Below, in pieces: positions 1 to 10,433 of a stretch of DNA of 34,400 nt. The notes under the pieces were generated by a model. The model was not told where the DNA came from, ran no database searches, and worked only from the letters and a program-made list of their open reading frames with translations. The stretch lies in assembly GCF_000090795.2 (NCBI RefSeq), contig NW_003546261.1:526131-560530 (forward strand), written 5' to 3'. Within the stretch, counting starts at the first letter, position 1, and each line of letters starts with the position of its first letter. A program made the translations under genes and the position numbers. Source of the DNA: Amphimedon queenslandica (taxonomy: Eukaryota; Porifera; Demospongiae; Haplosclerida; Niphatidae).

Positions 1-1
1 A

Positions 2-256
2 GTTCTAGAGCGGGGTGATAAATATTTCATTATTGATGTCAATGGTAGGCGTGACACTGTTTCTATAGACCGTCTTAAACCTGCCCATTTAGACTTTTAT
101 CCTACTACTGCTACTACTACTCAAGTACCTCCTTCTCCTGTTACTACTTCATCTACTACGTCACCTACTACAGATGGTGAACAAACACAGTTGCCACCAG
201 TCTCTACTACACGATCTGGCAGACGTGTTCACTTTCCCGATCGTTTGAATCTTTAA
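2..256 (+). pseudogene. C-terminal end of a Ty3/gypsy-type polyprotein (integrase tail), partial
   Basis: The frame is open from the window edge to a TAA at 254-256. Near its start it holds the short motif VSIDRLKPAH, which is typical of the last part of Ty3/gypsy integrases, followed by a Thr/Pro/Ser-rich tail and a basic end (RSGRRVHFPDR). The family's polyprotein carries protease, reverse transcriptase, RNase H and integrase, but only the extreme C-terminus lies in this window, so intactness upstream cannot be judged. A polypurine tract and LTR follow directly, as expected for this position. The visible piece has no break. It is typed as pseudogene only because it is a fragment. Confidence 0.75.
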
Positions 257-275
257 TTCGTTCGTTCTTCTCTCT

Positions 276-285
276 GGAGGGGGAG
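276..285 (+). promoter_or_regulatory. Polypurine tract of the LTR retrotransposon
   Basis: The run GGAGGGGGAG lies 20 bp after the polyprotein stop and immediately before a TGT start that would open the 3' LTR. This is where plus-strand DNA synthesis is primed in Ty3/gypsy elements. The call rests on position and composition only. Confidence 0.6.
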
Positions 286-288
286 TAC

Positions 289-626
289 TGTAGTGAAGGG
301 TAAACTGTATATCAATTATTATTATTATCATTATTATTATTATCATCATCATTATTATTATTATTATTATTGTTATTGTTATTATTATTATTGTTTTACT
401 TAGTGTACAACAGACTAATAATATTGTGGTTGCATATTATTATTTTCACGCATGCGCATAGGATTATCAGTTGTCTGACTCATGCTCACACTCTCTCTCT
501 TCTCTCTCTTCTGTTTTGTTTGGACATCTCTCATTATCACTTCTAATCGTTCTATTAACGACTCTTTGAGTCCTATTATTGAGATTGTTTATTAACAAAT
601 ATTAGTTTGGTTATAAACCAACAACA
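289..626 (+). mobile_element. 3' long terminal repeat of a Ty3/gypsy element
   Basis: The segment starts TGTAGTGAAGG just after the polypurine tract and ends ...AAACCAACAACA, giving the usual TG...CA ends and a length near 338 bp. It contains a trinucleotide microsatellite and a pyrimidine-rich CTCTCT stretch. The 5' LTR lies outside the window, so the boundaries cannot be confirmed by LTR-LTR comparison, and the exact 3' end could be off by a few bases. Confidence 0.6.
315..395. repeat. (ATT)n/(TTA)n microsatellite inside the LTR
   Basis: About 80 bp of ATT units with interspersed ATC and GTT variants. It generates a spurious minus-strand open frame of Met/Ile repeats. Confidence 0.9.
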
Positions 627-866
627 CGACAATGGCCACCTCCTTCATTCTGCCCACTCTGTCCCTTCATTTCCTTTCCATGCCTTTGCCAATTGCTCCT
701 CCCATAATAACAATACCACTGACTCATACGGGATCACGAAACCCAGTATTCTTTTCACATCATGGATATACCTTTCCCGACTCATTTGCAATTACATTTC
801 TGGGATGTTTCACTTCTGTTATCAGTTTTCTGCAACATTGAGTAATGTTAATAATAGAAATTTCAT
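627..866. other. No recognised feature
   Basis: The stretch between the LTR and the next gene's stop codon has overlapping short open frames on the plus strand but nothing that resembles a known domain. It may hold 3' untranslated sequence of the minus-strand gene that follows. Confidence 0.5.
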
Positions 867-1818
867 TTAAATTTGTATTTTGCACTTTTTGGTTCGATTA
901 GGACTACTTTCTTTAAGGGATCTGTCGATATTAAGAGAAACAGTATCTTCATTCTCTCTACACCTAGTCTTTTCTCCGCAATTTGTAAAACACTCCTGTT
1001 TAACACACGAAGTACACTTGCCACAAGGGTATCTACTGACTCCTTACAGAAATGGGAGAAGTTGGAGAACTCGGCATCACTTGATTGATAGTCACAACTC
1101 ATCACTAAATTTTATATGGCAAAACACTCAACTACATGAACACTTCATACATATTCCTTTGTCATCTTTCTTGACTTTTCTCTGTCTCTTGAAAACTATA
1201 AATTTTGTGTTTCCTATTCTTTCTTATCATAATTAATTCAAATAATGAGAGGGTGGAGCTACACACCCATAGATTATCGGCACACACTAATGGCACTATG
1301 TGGTCGTGATAGGCAGGTCATTCTCATGTGACTCATACCAATTTCTGTAAGTTCCTAGGCAAATTTTTGTGATCAACTCACTAAGGACTATATTTGTTGC
1401 GCAGTTATTTAACATCAAGTACTATATAAAAGTAATATTAATTTCTGTTTTACATTTCTTAGGCCTATTTCCTGCGGGGAGGGATACTTCTAGATTCACT
1501 TCAGTTGGCAGCTCACCTTTATTACACTCCTCATATTTTCTTTTCAATGCTTTTCCTTTAGCAATACGTTCTTCCCATGAGAGGAATGTAGTAGAAGGCA
1601 GAGTAGGACCTGGTGTCATCTCATTGATTGTGGTCAGGGGAATATCTGCCCAAGCTGTCTCTTCCTCAAGTGGACATCTGGTTAAAAAATTTCAAACTCC
1701 TCTGTGAATATTCCTAACACATCATAATATGACATTGTAAGACCAATGTATAGTCACATACCTCCTTCATTCAGTCTTTCTTCTTCATTTTCTACATGAA
1801 CTTCATCTTTGTCTTTTA
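867..1818 (-). CDS. Multi-exon gene with a cysteine-rich C-terminus, unidentified; 3' part
   Basis: Three exons can be chained on the minus strand with GT-AG junctions and matching phases: 1818-1762 (donor GTATGT), 1701-1517 (acceptor ATTCACAG, donor GTGAGC) and 1042-867 (acceptor TTTCTGTAAG, stop TAA at 867-869). The product is acidic then basic (motifs VENEEERL, WEERIAKGKALKRKY) and ends in a Cys-rich segment containing YPCGKCTSC and a further C-x(4)-C-x(4)-C spacing. The Cys pattern recalls the first half of a CXXC-type DNA-binding domain, but the KFGG core is not present, so that is only a suggestion. In the middle exon one base is missing from an A/T run at 1684-1689: the reading is open on both sides but shifts by one there. 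Further donor-like sites at 1862 (GTAAGT), near 2031 (GTGAGT) and near 2278 (GTAAGTGC) suggest more small exons upstream, which I could not chain. Confidence 0.45.
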
Positions 1819-1862
1819 CTGATTATTTATAATACACCATTAAAACAAAACATTTAACTTAC

Positions 1863-2510
1863 ATTTCCTATCGCTACTTCCTCATCTCTCAGTGACACTT
1901 ATATGGCACATTGTAATGCAATCTTTCTTCAGAAACCTATCTGTTTCACTTCTATCACATCTTTTTTCACCAACTTGCTCTTCTCTGTTTAACACAGAAA
2001 ATTATACTGATAATGAAATTGTCACTCACCTTTTTCTACTTCCCCCCTTCCTTCAGGTCTCATAGACCCATCTTTCTCTACTTAAAGCTATGTTAGTATT
2101 CATAGAAAATGACATCATTAACCTTTTTCTTTTTCTCCAAACTCTTCTTCCTTTTTTCTCACCATATTACTGTATATTCAATAAAAGTATGTCATTGCAA
2201 TCCTTCATTACCTTTTCTCTTCATTGCACCTTTAAATGCAAAGCATCATTTTTAATTTACAAAAATTTGCACTTACCCATTCTTTCTTGTTTTTGAAGAT
2301 GTCTTTACATTTTTATATATTTATGGCATTTCACCTTTGGCCACACCTACTTATTCATATTATCCACATATTCCCATTTCCATGTCAGACAGAGGGACAG
2401 AGACAGGCAGTGAGACTGCATTCAAGACAATTTCATAGTACACAAAACTAAGTTTTTTAGTCCATTATTATCATCATAAATGCATAAATTTTAGGCTGAA
2501 TACAAAGGCA
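1863..2510 (-). other. Possible upstream exons of the minus-strand gene; otherwise nothing recognised
   Basis: On the minus strand three strong splice-donor matches end short K/E-rich open segments: near 2278 (segment reading KDIFKNKKEW), near 2031 (reading MRPEGRGEVEK) and at 1862. The segments are short and their phases do not all agree, so they are listed only as candidates. No other feature was seen. Confidence 0.3.
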
Positions 2511-2516
2511 TGTATA

Positions 2517-3960
2517 ACTAATAGTTTAAACCATACATTGTGTAGTCATTTCATCACATGCCTCTTTACTGTATCATTTTACCATTCACTTATATGTATG
2601 CACTATTATGCTTACCTAAATCATTGTGTACTATTTAAGTGTTACAACATTTACAAAATGTTTGTCAGCAGTTATAATAATAATGTGTTGTGGACTATAG
2701 TGCGTTTAGTTTTAATGTCACTGGTCATATTGACATGTGTCTTGATAGTACATATCACTTATATAATATAGGCAACATTTACAATGACAACTAATGACCA
2801 TATATGGCTATGTTGACAGTGGTAATAGTATGAATAGTACAATTGCCTGTAATGTCAAAGGTGACATAGACATGTGTCTGGATGGCGCATACACTGTCAG
2901 TGTATAGGTAAACACAATGTAATACGCATTTGTATGTATAAGCGTAAAAAAAATTTAGTGATGATCATACATGGTTTTGAGTATGCTAGAAAATATGAGT
3001 ATTATGTTGGCAACAATACTAATCTAGTATGAAATAATGATTCTCTTTGTTATTCATTTTCAGGTCTATCAGTAATAGAAATACAATGAAGAGCAATGTT
3101 TAAGTAGTCTTCACTACATACATAACATGTTTGTCATTGTCACACTGCATTTTTTATGATAATTGTGACACAAAGACAGCAACGAGAATGAGTAGAGATA
3201 CATTTGTTATGACTGAACTTTAATGTATTTGTTACTTCATTAATTGTCACTACTGAGGCACTTAAACTAAATGATGGTATAAAACATGCATTCACTATGT
3301 ACTCATTTCATTACATGTCTGTTCAGTGTTCTCTGTGTCATTTTAGATTGTTCATAAAGTTGTCTTGCCTTGTTTAGCTCAGCCTTTATGTACGTACATA
3401 TAAGTCTTACCAGAAGTTTGTTGACAATTATAATTATAATAGTAAGTTGTAGACTATAGTGCAATTGATTGTAATATCACTGCCCATATACACGTGTCTT
3501 TAATTGATGCTACATATCAATTGTTTATAGGGAACATATTGACAATGAGAATAAATAACAATATATGCCGTTGTTGACAATGGTAATAAGAGTATGGTTG
3601 TATTGTCAATGCTCACGTAGACCTGTGTCTTGATGGCAGATACATGGTATCATCAATCTATGTGTAAACACTATGTAATACACATGTGTATGTAGGGATT
3701 AAGTAATGATGACCATATATGGGTATAAATTTGCATGAAAACATATTATGTGTGCAACAAACAATACTAATTTAATATGTAATGACTGTTCACTATTCAT
3801 TTTCAAGTCTATCAATAATAGAAGTAAAAGACGAGGCATGTTTGCATGTAAGTACTATAGAATACTACTATGTACAGATGTAAAATGTTTGTCATTGTCA
3901 CATTGAATTTCTGTGTCTGTCTTCCCTGAGTGTCATTTAAAAATCTATAAAACTGTAATC
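2517..3960. repeat. Diverged tandem duplication, two units, period about 759 bp
   Basis: The unit at about 2517-3265 aligns along its length with about 3266-3960. Anchors include ACTATAG at 2694 and 3453, and TGTTTGTCATTGTCACA at 3128 and 3886, giving offsets of 759 and 758 bp. Between anchors the copies differ by many substitutions and small indels, so the duplication is old. Neither copy has a convincing coding frame. The function is unknown; it may be an old satellite-like duplication or the remains of a noncoding repeat. Confidence 0.85.
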
Positions 3961-4270
3961 GGTAGCCTAAGTAGTAATTACCATGTTGTCATTCAGCTAG
4001 TGTTGTCATTAGCACAACAATTGGAAATAAAGGATGTCTGCTGTACTCTCCCTTTTCTCATGTGCTGTTACCACTGCTATATCTGTCATATCTTCATTCC
4101 TATATTACTCAAATATTTAGCATCCTCACAGGCATATCTATATTTATTGTTGAGGATTAAAATGTAATTTTTTTAACAAAATCAATAAATGACAGTTTAT
4201 TCCAGTGTATCGGTGCATGTATTTATTCAATTTGTTATAATCCCCTCATCCTCTTCCTCTTCTCTACGAC
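3961..4270. other. No recognised feature
   Basis: AT-rich sequence after the tandem duplication and before the inferred hAT end. The one plus-strand open frame of 84 codons here has no recognisable motif. Confidence 0.5.
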
Positions 4271-7200
4271 CAGCGCCACTGAAAAGGGGAGGCTGTTGGG
4301 GAAAATGCCCACATTTTAGGGCCCTTTTGGGGCCCCACAAAACATTAATTTTAATTTAATTACAGTGATTATACAGAGAATTTTACTATAAATTGATAAC
4401 TAAAACAAATGCCATAAGTGTGTGATACAAGTATGAAAGCAAGCAATACAATTTAACAAACAAGAGTTTCACATATATAGTTATACAAATTGGGCTTTTC
4501 TGACCTTCTTCCTAGTAAATTTGTCAGTCATATCGTCAAAGTTCTCTGGCAATTTTATTTTCTTTTGATAAGATAGGAAGGTCAGATAAACATTCTTGTG
4601 TCATAGTTGTGCGTCAGTAATTTTTAGCTAATTTGAAGGTACTATAATATGTCCCAGTTCAGTTTGTAACGGAAGTGGAAGCAGCTGCGTGGAATTTGAA
4701 AAATGTAGCTACGTTACAAAATGACGCATTATAATGATATTCATAGAGGAATGGCGGCTGTGTTTTTTCACACTTAAAACAGTCTTGCTGTTACCGATAA
4801 GCAGTACAAAGGCTCCTGGAGTCAACTAGTCTTCATAAAGGCCATCATTATTGGAAGATCTTGCTCTAAAGGAAGAATTATCAGTTTGGGCGCTTGACTA
4901 CATGTGCTTATGTAAACTATGACATCATGAAACATCATTGCGGTTAGCTTTGGTATGCCATTTGGTTTATAGGGAGAACCCAGTTCTCAGGGTTCCCAAG
5001 GGCTGAGAGACCCAAGGTTTCACAGATTTTGATGGACTTTGGCGACTTTGAAAGTTTCATCCTTATCTTACTTTCCTATAATAAGTTATTCTAGTTTTTC
5101 TTGTCCAACTCAACTGGGATATAGTATTTAAGATTGTTCAGCCTCTGCTACAATGACAGAAATTGTGCAAAATATTCGTAGTGTAATACAGCAATTAGAA
5201 AACAGCTGCTGCAGTTTATACTTATCAAGGTTGTTGAGAAGCTCAATTGCACAGTTCCAAAATTGGCTTTATGAATTGATTTAAGTTGCTTCAATTCCTT
5301 CAAAAGTTGCTCAGACACATCAACACGATATTTGTCCATAAACTGTGCTGCTCTTTCAGGTAACTCATTAGACATGGTCCTGTATTGACAAAGGAATGAA
5401 AATAAGCCATTAATCTCACATACTGCACTGTAGCGAAATGTCAGACCCGAGAGCACTGAATCATGAACAACATGGTACACATAATGCTAGAACGCTGTTT
5501 CTTTACTATTCTCAGTGCTTTCATCATTAGATGTCTCATCATAAAAGTGCTTCCTTCTAGTTTTTCTCTTAGTTGCGAAAGCAGCTATTATTCAAAACTG
5601 AGTAGCAACAGTCTTAGCTTCAGAAAGATTGTTTCCATTGCTCTCTCAAATCCTTCAGCTCATCAATCAAACTTTTTATACTTTTTACTTCTACATCTAT
5701 TGTAGAATTACAAGCTTGCAATACTATATTACGTACGTCAGATAATACTTTTATCCAAATACTAGCTAAGAGGATACATGTAAAAGTGCCAACATAAGAC
5801 TATAAAGCATGAACATCTGATTTGCTTTCAGGCAATAAATTCAGCTTAAGAACTTCGTCAAGAGAAGCTAGAATACCCGGAATGTGGGCAGCAAAGGGTC
5901 TCACACTGTCTACTTGGTCACTCCACCGAGTGTGAGATAACGAATGCAATGATTGGCCAATGTTGTCAAGTAAAATTTCCAACCTCATTAGAATACTGCT
6001 AAAACAATTATATAGTTTCTGTACGACACAAAAAATTTCTGCACTTCAGAACTTTCTGCAGCATGTGACCCACAAAAATTCAGGCTATGACTGACACATG
6101 GGGAGTAAAATGCAAGAGGGTTAACTGCTAGTATGTTAGCCTGGGTACCTTCATAGACACCTGCCATATTTGATCCATTGTCATATCCTTGTCCTATGCA
6201 ACTAGAAATTGATATGCCATGCTTGCTACAAAAATCCAGAACTAGTTAAGCAATGTCAGCTCCAGTTTTCTTGCTCCAGTTAACAAACTCTATAAAGCGT
6301 TCTTGTATAGTGCATGCTTCATTTCAGGACACATCATAAAATAAGTGTAGTTTGCTCTGTATGCAAGGAATCAGGTGTGGCATCTAAAATGATGGAAAAA
6401 TACTTAGCCTGCTTTTGCTCATTTATAACAGTACCATTTGAGCACATGCAGCAATGTACTCATTTTGTGAATCAGACAATAAATAATGAGCAGCTAAACG
6501 ACATCCAGATGTTTGAGATTCTGCAACTTTCTTGACATGTTCTTTCTAAATGGGATCATAATGACTAATGAGCTCAATAATTCCAAGAAAATTAAAATTA
6601 TCAACACTTATTTTTTGAGAAGATCCTTGAAAAGCTAGCCCACGTACCCCTCAGAAAAGAATTACATCAATAATTCTCTTCAAAATTTCTCTCCACTTTT
6701 CTGCCTCTGACCATATTTCTTTCTCAATATGCGTATCAATTCCAGCACCACTCAATAACCTCCTTTCTGCTGTGCGCCACTCTAAGTAATGCTGCCTGTG
6801 TAAAACTCTGCATTCATGTTCGGGGACTCTATCATACAGTTTCCTCCACCCCTTCTTCAACCAACCAGCAATGCAGCTCAAAGCAGAAGCAGCGTTGCCT
6901 GTGCTGCTACTTAACTTAAAAAGTCTGCAAGGGAAACAACAGAGACTTTCTGGATACACTCCAGACAAACCAATCTCTAGTTGAATCATCACCATTCTGT
7001 AACTTACGCTTAAAAATATTAATCGGAAAGCAATTGCCTTTACTGTCCCGCGAAAAATCCTAGGATTTGGTTTGGGTCCAAATTTAATAGCAGTATCAAC
7101 CTCTTCACATGATGCATATTCATTAGTCAGATTGGCAACATCAAAATGACTATCGCTGGCAGAGAAATGTGATACATCAGCGTTAGATCCACCTGATACA

Positions 7201-7803
7201 CAGACATTTTGAGGCAGCTGCAATTCCTTCTTATTCTTCTGATGAACTACAATGATTTAATAAATCATTACTTTCAGAATCATCATCGTTAATTGCCCTT
7301 GGCCACACCTCAGCACTCTTCAGTCTCAGATTCAACGGGTAGATTTACTTCACAGTCACTATGACTTTCAACAGCTGCATTGCTGGAATTGGTAGCAGCT
7401 CCATCAGAGGTATCACTCCTAGTAAAGCCATGTGCAAAAAGTGAAGGAATACTGCTTGTTGTTGCTGCATCACTATCCATTCGTAGCTTCCTTTCTTTCC
7501 TTATTTGGAAACCTCATTTATATTCTCCCTGCATTATCAATTATCAATCTTGTATGAACAAAAATAATTTTATAACTATAATTATGATAATCATACCTAT
7601 CATAACTGTGGCACACGTATATGCAGCGATAATGACGTTAACTACTGAATTGTCAACTAATAATATTGAGCTACACCCACTATGAAAAATTAATGAAGCC
7701 TTAAAAATATTTTGGCGTGCTTCGTGTGCCGCCCATTGCTTTCCCATCATGCGGCCCCCACCACTGTTGCCCCAGGGCCCCAAGCCACCTGTCAGCAGCC
7801 CTG
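4271..7803 (-). mobile_element. hAT-superfamily DNA transposon (ZMYM1-like type), decayed; ends tentative
   Basis: The element is defined by the hAT transposase remnant at 5110-7480 and by GC-rich, inward-facing ends that stand out from the AT-rich background. The left end begins CAGCGCCACTGA at 4271; the right end read inward begins CAGGGCTGCTGA at 7803 (9 of 12 match). Both are followed by GGGGC/GCCCC-rich subterminal blocks, as is usual for this hAT group. The adjoining 8-mers (TCTACGAC, GTTATGAG) do not match well, so the ends are provisional. The stretch 4300-5100 inside the element has no coding signal. Confidence 0.5.
5110..7480 (-). pseudogene. hAT transposase, ZMYM1/DUF4371-like, degenerate
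   Basis: Fragments in family order are visible on the minus strand. The start is MDSDAATTSSIPSLF at 7480. A TTF-type zinc-binding segment near 6930 has FPCRLF. The RNase H-like core near 6050-6200 reads GYDNGSNMAG and then NPLAFYSPCVSHSLNFC, the usual hAT D-G-x-N-M block and C-x(2)-H block. A W near 5930 (RWSDQVDSVR) and a C-terminal helical segment (ALRIFxTI-like, ending in AEAEQS near 5120) follow. The reading is broken by many stops and frame changes. The dimerisation region is lost after AEAEQS, where the family normally continues with about 40 residues. It is a cut-and-paste transposase by family and non-functional here. The neighbouring spans show no cargo gene. Confidence 0.8.
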
Positions 7804-7811
7804 GTTATGAG

Positions 7812-8039
7812 CTTCCTAACAGCCAGAGGACACAGAGATACTGTGTAGTGCCTAAAGACTTTTCTAGAAGCATTAGAAGGTAGAGAGAACTTTTAGTAGT
7901 CTTCATAAGTACCCACCTATGCATGGAAGGTGGTGAAATCAATTCTAGGAATATTGTTACACTAACGTGACCAGTTTAAAGTCATAGTCATTTTGAAATA
8001 CATGTAATTGAATCAACGTAAGCCGTCACTTTTAAAATG
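7812..8039. other. No recognised feature between the hAT end and the HIRAN-like fragment
   Basis: Just over 200 bp of AT-rich sequence. I looked here for a left inverted repeat matching the pogo end at 10251-10274 and found none that is convincing. Confidence 0.4.
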
Positions 8040-8401
8040 TAAGAAGCTGGTCCATAGACAATACAGGCATGGTATTTCAAGATTATATCCTGCACCTCTA
8101 TTGACTCTATCTTCTGTTACTTGTACAGAGTAACAGAACCTTTATTTACTATTCTGTTTCAGAAATTTGACGATGTAGGTCTAATGCAATGAGGAATATG
8201 TCCAGCAATGTTATTGTTTGAATCTATCACAGCCACAGCAAACTTACCTTCTTCATTGCTTGGCTCTCTTTCTAGTTGCAGAAAATCACCAATTGCTGGG
8301 TCCCATATAGTCTGGCAAACATGGTAACCCCTTATAAATGAGTTAAACTCAATTACTGTTTCAGCAGAAGGATCTGGGGCTACTTCACTGACTTCACTCA
8401 T
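8040..8401 (-). pseudogene. HIRAN-like domain fragment
   Basis: The 80-codon minus-strand frame at 8401-8159 contains the pattern of HIRAN-type domains: an aromatic start (FIRGYHVCQTIWDP), then LEREPSNEEGKFAVAVID, then AGHIPH. HIRAN domains (HLTF/Rad5 type) bind DNA ends. After a stop near 8160 recognisable sequence resumes (NRIVNKGSVT and SIEVQDIILKYHA), matching the back half of the same domain, so this is a broken copy. No protease or helicase partner follows. It lies divergent to, and about 90 bp from, the start of a pogo-type transposase. The same domain type occurs in the minus-strand gene inside the second pogo element at 16492-18012. Confidence 0.6.
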
Positions 8402-8489
8402 CAGCAGGGTAGCTGGCAGTAAAATTTAAATAATTTAAAACTAGCAGCTGCAGCCATCCTACACCTCTCGAGGACCAGGTCCTGACAGG

Positions 8490-10069
8490 TTGAGAATATC
8501 TCTTGCAACTATAAAAACCAGAAACACTCTGTCACTCAAGAAAAAGGTGGAGGTCATAAATGTGTCCTGCAAAAACCCGCAACTGAGCCTCAGGGAACTA
8601 GCAGGACAATTTGGTTGTGGAAAAACCCAAGTGTCCTCAGTATTACAGAAGAAAAAGGAAATTTTGGAGCTCCATGAAGCCAACCAATCATCAGATTAGA
8701 AGAAGAGTCCCTGTGACTTTGAAGAAGTAAGTGAAGCATTATATAAGTGGTATTTTTTGGCCTGTTGAAAGAGGATATACCCCAGTGGGCCACATCTCTC
8801 TGAAGAAGCAAAGGAGATAGCAGAGCAGCTTGGTGTTTGTAACTTCAAGGCTTCTAATGGATGGTTGGACAAATGGAAAAAGAGACAGAACATCAGACAC
8901 ATGAAAATTAGTGGAGAATTACGAGAAGTGAGTGGCACCACAGTTGCATCTTGGTTGGAAAGAGTACCAAAATTTGTTAGTGACTATGCTGTTGAAGACA
9001 TCTGAAATTTAAATAAAACTGGTGTCTTCTGGAGAGCCCTCCCAGATCAAGGATTTGGTGAGAAAGGGAAACAGTTTATAGGTGGTAAAAAAGGAAAAAA
9101 AGTGACTGTTGCTTTAATTGCAAATGCTTGTGGTGATAAGGAAGCAGCTATTGTAATATGGAAGTCAGCAAAACATCATTTCAAATTCATCAATATTGAT
9201 TGTCTTCCGGTAAAGTCAATCTAATGCATAGATGACTGCTGAAAATCTGGAATTGATTCTGAGCAAATTCAATCGCTGACTTCGCCTTCAGGGTCAATCA
9301 ATAGCTTTGCTAATGGATAATGTTGGTTGCCACACTGAAGAACAACAGAAAGACCACTTCAGTAACAGTAGGATCAAATTTCTCCCTCCAAATACAACAT
9401 CCAAGTTGCAACCACTTGATTTAGGAATTATACAGAACTTTAAGGTTCACTATTGCACTCTCTTTTTGCATTTTGTCTTGTCTAAAATTGATACCTGTGA
9501 AAGAGCAACAGAAGTGACAAATCAGTCACAGTTCTGCAGGCAATATGTTGGATTGCACAGGCGTAGAATTTAGTAAAGCATGATAGCATCAAGAAATGCA
9601 TTCAGAAAGGAGGGATGCTAAATCAGGACTTGGCTGTTGTAAGACGCAAAGTGAAGAGCAAGATCCATTTGAAGAAATAGATTTAGCAATTGATAATGAT
9701 AATACTGAGATAGAGAGTATTATTTCTTGTCTAAAACCTGTTAGCCGCCCAGTATCTGAGTATGTGACTGGTGATGATGCTATTACTCTCTGTGAAGAGT
9801 TTGACAATGACCACTGGGAGGTGGAGTTCCTGTCTTCACATAATGTATCTAGTTTACCAGTGACAGTTGATTCTGAGAATGAAGATGATTATAATATTGG
9901 CAAATTACCTGTTTCTAAAGTGAGAAATGTGAGTGAGGCTATCTTAAACCTTGAAGATGTGAACAGGTTTCTTGATTCAAGAGGCTGCTGCAAAGAAGGT
10001 ACGTTTATAGCTTCAGCAATAAACGTGATAACTGGACTCCAACTCAAACTCACTTGCGAGAAAGCTTAA
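8490..10069 (+). pseudogene. pogo/Tigger-type transposase, degenerate
   Basis: The N-terminus has a CENP-B/pogo helix-turn-helix (LSLKKKVEVINVS, LSLRELAGQFGCGKTQVS), followed by a second helical DNA-binding part (HLSEEAKEIAEQLGV, SNGWLDKWKKR). In the DDE core the first Asp block reads NLNKTGVFWRALPDQG, where the usual D-E-T-G has become N-K-T-G and the preceding Trp codon is a stop. The second block LLMDNVGCH (about 9300) and the third LQPLDLGII (about 9410) keep their Asp. The C-terminal part 9596-10069 is acidic and ends with the conserved FLDSRGCCKEGTFIASAINVI-type block. There are at least four in-frame stops and frame changes near 9220-9306 and 9575. The protein cut and pasted its element at TA sites; it is dead here. 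Confidence 0.85.
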
Positions 10070-10208
10070 TTGATGATTACATGACTCCTATGGACTGATA
10101 ACAATTATATCTACCCAAAAAAACATTGTTCAACTAGATGTTATGACTTTTATCATTGAAACAAGCAAAAAACCATTTTTGTGTACGTTAAAATGTAAAC
10201 CTCCAATT

Positions 10209-10274
10209 TAAGGACACCTCCATATGAAGGACAGTAATGGTTGGCCCATAGGTGTCCTTAGAGAGGTTTCACTG
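10209..10274. repeat. Right terminal and subterminal inverted repeat of the pogo/Tigger element
   Basis: Read inward from 10274 the end begins CAGTGAAACCTCTCTAAGGA and is flanked by TA at 10275-10276, the pogo target duplication. A subterminal inverted copy pairs TAAGGACACC (10209-10218) with GGTGTCCTTA (10251-10260), as in many Tigger ends. I found no confident partner at the left end; a weak match lies near 8448-8480. Confidence 0.75.
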
Positions 10275-10433
10275 TATATGAAATGGCTACAAATGATTTC
10301 TTGATAGTAAGAAATGCTGGGGTATCCATTATGTGCTAGAGAAAAAGAGATTCATGTAGTTGTGTACATACTTGTTATTAATGTCCATTGGAAGATATTT
10401 TTTCTAAAAGATGAGTATGCTTATGTACATGTA

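Noticed and set aside
161-352. Minus-strand open frame of Met/Ile repeats
   Set aside because: It is the translation of the ATT microsatellite in the LTR and the antisense of the gypsy tail.
607-870. Overlapping plus-strand open frames after the LTR
   Set aside because: There is no domain or splice support. Composition fits chance open frames.
2538-2771. Open frame inside the first tandem unit
   Set aside because: The matching position in the second unit is not open, so coding is unlikely.
3913-4167. 84-codon hydrophobic open frame
   Set aside because: No motif, and AT-rich sequence readily yields Leu/Ile/Tyr-rich frames. A membrane protein cannot be supported.
4975-5010. Small hairpin GAGAACCCAGTTCTC
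   Set aside because: The stem is only six bases, with no context to suggest a regulatory role.
7380-7783. Open frames on both strands at the hAT 5' region
   Set aside because: They are shadows of the transposase start and of the GC-rich end. The real reading is the minus-strand start at 7480.
8448-8480. Possible left inverted repeat of the first pogo element (CACCTCTCGAGGACC)
   Set aside because: The similarity to the right end is short and gapped and there is no TA plus CAG start, so it is not listed as an end.
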